In this document: piece by piece, positions 61,284 through 64,000 of the stretch
Layout of the letters: the number at the start of each line of letters is the position of its first letter
Numbering within the stretch: position 1 is the stretch's first letter
Assembly (NCBI GenBank): GCA_016703125.1
Contig: JADJCR010000005.1
Location: 124,001-188,000 of the forward strand
Direction of reading: 5' to 3'
DNA length: 64,000 nt
Source: Micrococcales bacterium
GTDB lineage: Bacteria > Actinomycetota > Actinomycetes > S36-B12 > UBA10799
The notes under the pieces: generated by a model
Seen by the model: the letters and a program-made list of their open reading frames with translations, nothing else
Databases searched by the model: none
Told to the model about the DNA's origin: nothing
Position numbers and translations under genes: made by a program

Positions 61284-62518
61284 TCAGGCGGTGCGGGGTG
61301 GTGCGCGGCTGGTGGTGGGGGTGATGTGGGGGATGCCCTGGTTCATGGTGATGGTGTAGTGGCCGAAGTGCAGGTCGTGGTGGCATGTCTGGCACAGCAG
61401 GACCATGTTGGACAGGTCGGTTTTCCCGCCGTGGGCCCAGTGGTGGATGTGGTGGGCCTGGCAGTAGCGGGGGGCCCGCCCGCAGCGGATGCAGCCGCGG
61501 TCGCGGGCGATCAGGGCCCGCCATTGGGAGGTGCTGGCCCCGCGTTTGCCGCGGGCCAGGGCCAGCGGCACGAACACCCCTGCCCGGCGGGTGCCCAGGA
61601 TCACCGACACGATCGCGGTGCAGGTGAGCAGGTCGGACATCCGGGTGCCCAGCACCGACTCGTCGTCGAGTTGGGTGTGGTCCCCGGCGGACAGATCTTC
61701 CAGATCGACGAGCACGCTGACCTGGGACACCCCCAGCGGGTGCCGGTTCGCCGCCCCCGCGGCCACCAGGTCGCCCAACGCGTCGGCGCGGCGCTGTTTG
61801 GGGGTGCGGGGTCGTCGCGGCCGGTGCGGGCCATCAACGGGGCCAACGCGTCGCGCAGGTTCGCCCCGGCGACCGGGTCGAGGTACCCGTCGAGGCGGAA
61901 CATCCCGTCCGGGGTTTCCGACAGCGACAGGCTGCGTTTGGCGTGCAGCGCCTGGGCCTGGTCGTCGCGGGCCTGCGGGCGGCACTGGTCGGCCAGCAGC
62001 CGCAGGAACCGGCGCAACTCGGCCGGTTCGACCTGTTCGGCGATCGTGACCACCTCGGCCTCCAGGTCGGCGAAGGTGGGGATCCGGGGGCTTTCCGCGG
62101 TGATCACCCCCACATGCGCCGCGGAGATCCGCCCGGCCCGGAACGCCGCATGCACCACCGGCAGGTGCTGCAGGGCATTCCCGCGGGCCACCAGACCCGA
62201 ACCGGTCTGCGGATTGGCGCCGGTGGCCACCGCGACCAGCATCCCGGTGCTGCCGGCGTGCAACACCCGGGCATCCGCGTGCTCATCAGCGGCGGCCGCG
62301 AGGTCGGCCAGGTAGGCGTCGAACCGGTCACGTAACCGGGCCGCCACCGCCATCGACCCCGCCCGCTGCTCCGCGCACAACCACTGCGGGTCCGGCAACC
62401 CATCCACCAACCCGCCGATCTCATCGAACACCGCAGGATGCTCGGCGGGCAGTTCCGCGGCCAGCGACAACCGCCGGGCCACCTGCCGCGACACCTCGAA
62501 CACCACCACCACCCCCAC
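61284..62518 (-). CDS. DUF222/HNH endonuclease-family protein, one frameshift
   Basis: About 411 residues when joined. The N-terminal DUF222 region (VAARLRDRFDAYLADLAAAADEH, LHAGSTGMLVAVATG) is followed by a C-terminal HNH domain with zinc cysteines CIRCGRAPRYC, the motif AHHIHHWAHGGKTDLSNMVLLC and CQTCH. The frame breaks at GGGG 61808-61811; one more base gives RDDPRTPKQRRADALGDL. This family is abundant in actinobacterial genomes, often in many copies and of uncertain function. A GTG at 62518 with TACTGT 8 nt upstream is chosen; GTG 62545 is possible. Confidence 0.8.
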
Positions 62519-62526
62519 CGATTCGA

Positions 62527-62532
62527 ACAGTA
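62527..62532 (-). promoter_or_regulatory. Leaderless -10 element of the DUF222 gene
   Basis: TACTGT on the minus strand, 8 nt before the chosen GTG. Confidence 0.4.
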
Positions 62533-62666
62533 CGAACCTACCCACGGGGTACGACAAACACCACCACCAGACGACCACCTGTGATCGCGGGTGACAACGA
62601 ACCGCTGATCTTGCCGTCGTGGGATGGCCGTCGGCGTCGTCCTGGCGCCGGTGCCACAATGGAGTC

Positions 62667-64000
62667 ATGCCCCAGCCGCAGGCGGTGGGTCTGCGGCCGT
62701 CGGAGGTCATGGCATCGTTCGACGGCGCTGTCGGCGCTTACGTCCACGTACCTTTCTGCGAATGGATCTGCCCGTTCTGCCCCTACAACAAAGTCCTCGC
62801 CCGGGCTGATCTCGCCGACTCCTACTTCGCGGCGTTGCTCGACGAGATCGACATGTACAAGGTTGGCTCCCCCGGGCCGTTCGTCTCTCTGTACGTGGGT
62901 GGCGGGACGCCGACCTTGTATCCCGATCGCCTCGCCGAAGTCCTCGCGAGGATTCCGGTGGCGGGCGAGCGGGCGATCGAAGTCCTCCCCCTGCATGGCA
63001 CCACCGAGCGCCTGAAGACGCTGCGGGACATCGGCTTCACCGCGGTGAGCATCGGGGCGCAGTCCTTCCACGACCCCGTCCTACGGCACCTCCGCCGACC
63101 GCACGACGCGGCAATGGCACGGACCGCGATGGCCAACGCCCGCGAACTGTTCGACTGCGTGGACGTCGACCTGATCGTGGACGTCGCCCTTGAGGAACCG
63201 TCCCAGCACCCCGGCGCATTCTTGGCCGATGTGCGGGTGTGCTTCGAAGAGGGCGTGGATCAGGTGAGCACCTACCCGCTGATGCGGTTCGGCTACACGC
63301 CGTTCGGCGTGGCCCGCCATGACCGCCGGCGCGAACACGCGGTCTTGGCCGAGGTCAGCGCCCTGGCCGCGAAAATGGGGTACCAGCGGCGCTCCGTGTG
63401 GACGTTCAACAGGATCGGGGCCGCGTCGTACACCTCGATCACCCGTCGGCGTTTCATGGGCTTCGGCGCTGGGAGTTCCTCCTTCGCCGGCCACGACTTC
63501 TACGTCAACCACTTCGGCCTGCTGACTTACATCGACGCGGTGGCATCGGGCGAACCACCCCTGGCCCGTTGGCTGCACCTGGGGAGCCTGGGCGGCATGG
63601 CGTATGACGCCTTCTGGCAGGCCTATGCCGGCGCGATCCGCCCGTCGTCCCTGGCGCAGTCCTACGGCGGCTGGGTGCGACTGCTCCGAGCGGCCATGGC
63701 TCCCCTCGTCGCTGCCGGTCTGGTGCGCCCGGATCACGGGACTTACCGGCTGACGCCCCGCGGGTTCGACCGCTACCACGATGTGGAGCGCTGGGTCACC
63801 TATCACTTCATCGAGCCCTTGTGGGCCGAGATGTTGGCCGAGCACAAGGCCGAAGGTTCGCATGTGCCGTGGGCGGAGACAGCACACGCACGTGCCGGAC
63901 GGGGTGGCGCTTGGTGGAGCGGCACACCAGCCGGCACGTCGGTCCCGGGTGGCGTGATGGCGCCCGGTGATCTCCTGGCGCCGCTCTACGACCCGGCGAT
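62667..64000 (+). CDS. HemW/coproporphyrinogen-oxidase-like radical SAM protein (3' end cut)
   Basis: At least 444 residues, open to the window edge. The radical SAM motif CEWICPFC lies near residues 31-38 in VPFCEWICPFCPYN (CX3CX2C), followed by SLYVGGGTPTLYPDRL and VSIGAQSFHDPVLRHLRRPH, the usual HemN/HemW order. A C-terminal winged region (VAAGLVRPDHGTYRLTPRGFD) is HemN_C-like. The glutamate motif reads EVLPLHGT instead of the usual E-x-NP or E-x-DP, so it may not be a standard HemW. ATG with CACAAT 6 nt upstream. Confidence 0.8.
   Translation, partial: MPQPQAVGLRPSEVMASFDGAVGAYVHVPFCEWICPFCPYNKVLARADLADSYFAALLDEIDMYKVGSPGPFVSLYVGGGTPTLYPDRLAEVLARIPVAGERAIEVLPLHGTTERLKTLRDIGFTAVSIGAQSFHDPVLRHLRRPHDAAMARTAMANARELFDCVDVDLIVDVALEEPSQHPGAFLADVRVCFEEGVDQVSTYPLMRFGYTPFGVARHDRRREHAVLAEVSALAAKMGYQRRSVWTFNRIGAASYTSITRRRFMGFGAGSSSFAGHDFYVNHFGLLTYIDAVASGEPPLARWLHLGSLGGMAYDAFWQAYAGAIRPSSLAQSYGGWVRLLRAAMAPLVAAGLVRPDHGTYRLTPRGFDRYHDVERWVTYHFIEPLWAEMLAEHKAEGSHVPWAETAHARAGRGGAWWSGTPAGTSVPGGVMAPGDLLAPLYDPA

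Overview
The window is a gene-dense, GC-rich chromosomal segment of an actinomycete (Actinomycetota). The lineage call rests on several family markers seen together: SepH, the conserved block OB-fold / DUF3159 / DUF3710 / dut / DUF3093 / DUF4193, DUF5998, DUF4235, a DUF7455-type zinc protein next to parE, a WS/DGAT acyltransferase, and about sixteen genes that look leaderless, with a TAnnnT-type -10 only 6-8 nt before an ATG or GTG. Nothing supports a narrower placement. I see no rRNA, tRNA, IS element, prophage or CRISPR array. The content is core and housekeeping with a few accessory pieces.

Layout. 1-6.2 kb: aconitase (3' end cut by the window), an m5U-type RNA methyltransferase, and a potassium-uptake module (KimA-type importer divergent from a CeoB/CeoC pair). 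6.2-12.4 kb: NagZ-like lipoprotein, a frame-broken arginine/asparagine-oxygenase-like enzyme with an unknown N-terminal region, uridine phosphorylase, a DUF1232 gene under an operator-like palindrome, and two coupled secreted proteins (septum-formation and GH25-like). 12.4-18.1 kb: ROK sugar kinase, zwf, GNAT, YpdA-like reductase, a 39-residue peptide gene, and a KhtT/KhtU-type cation antiporter. 18.2-23.3 kb: secreted transglycosylase-like protein with a Crp-like site, APH kinase, and a three-gene operon (coiled coil, Nudix-NYN, CDF transporter). 23.4-31.3 kb: a 131-bp tandem repeat, an acyl-CoA dehydrogenase pair, WS/DGAT, dynamin-like GTPase and phosphoketolase. 31.3-36.3 kb: the conserved actinobacterial block including dut. 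36.5-42.6 kb: gamma carbonic anhydrase, a heme/iron operon (hemH, IMPase, ferritin-like-VIT1), MFS transporter, SepH and DUF5998. 42.6-57.3 kb: GNAT/acyl-CoA synthetase, PIG-V-like glycosyltransferase, parC, a membrane protease with zinc ribbon, deacetylase, redoxin plus ferredoxin-NADP reductase, beta carbonic anhydrase, parE and DUF7455, enoyl-CoA hydratase. 57.3-64 kb: two adjacent secreted Fn3-type paralogues, a DUF222/HNH gene, and a HemW-like radical SAM gene running off the window.

Functional links. Two potassium modules (KimA/CeoBC uptake; KhtTU efflux) lie 11 kb apart; their relatives elsewhere respond to cyclic di-AMP. Topoisomerase IV is split into parC and parE 4.5 kb apart on opposite strands. 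Overlaps of the ATGA/GTGA type couple ceoB-ceoC, the GH25-like/septum pair, hemH-IMPase-VIT1, thioesterase-dut, OB-fold-DUF3159 and redoxin-FNR.

Caution. At least eight conserved genes (dioxygenase, WS/DGAT, phosphoketolase, DUF3710, DUF5998, parC, FNR, DUF222/HNH) are interrupted by single-base shifts, nearly all one-base losses in short G or C runs. Several are core or essential, so I read these mainly as sequencing/assembly indels and annotate each as one gene across the break.
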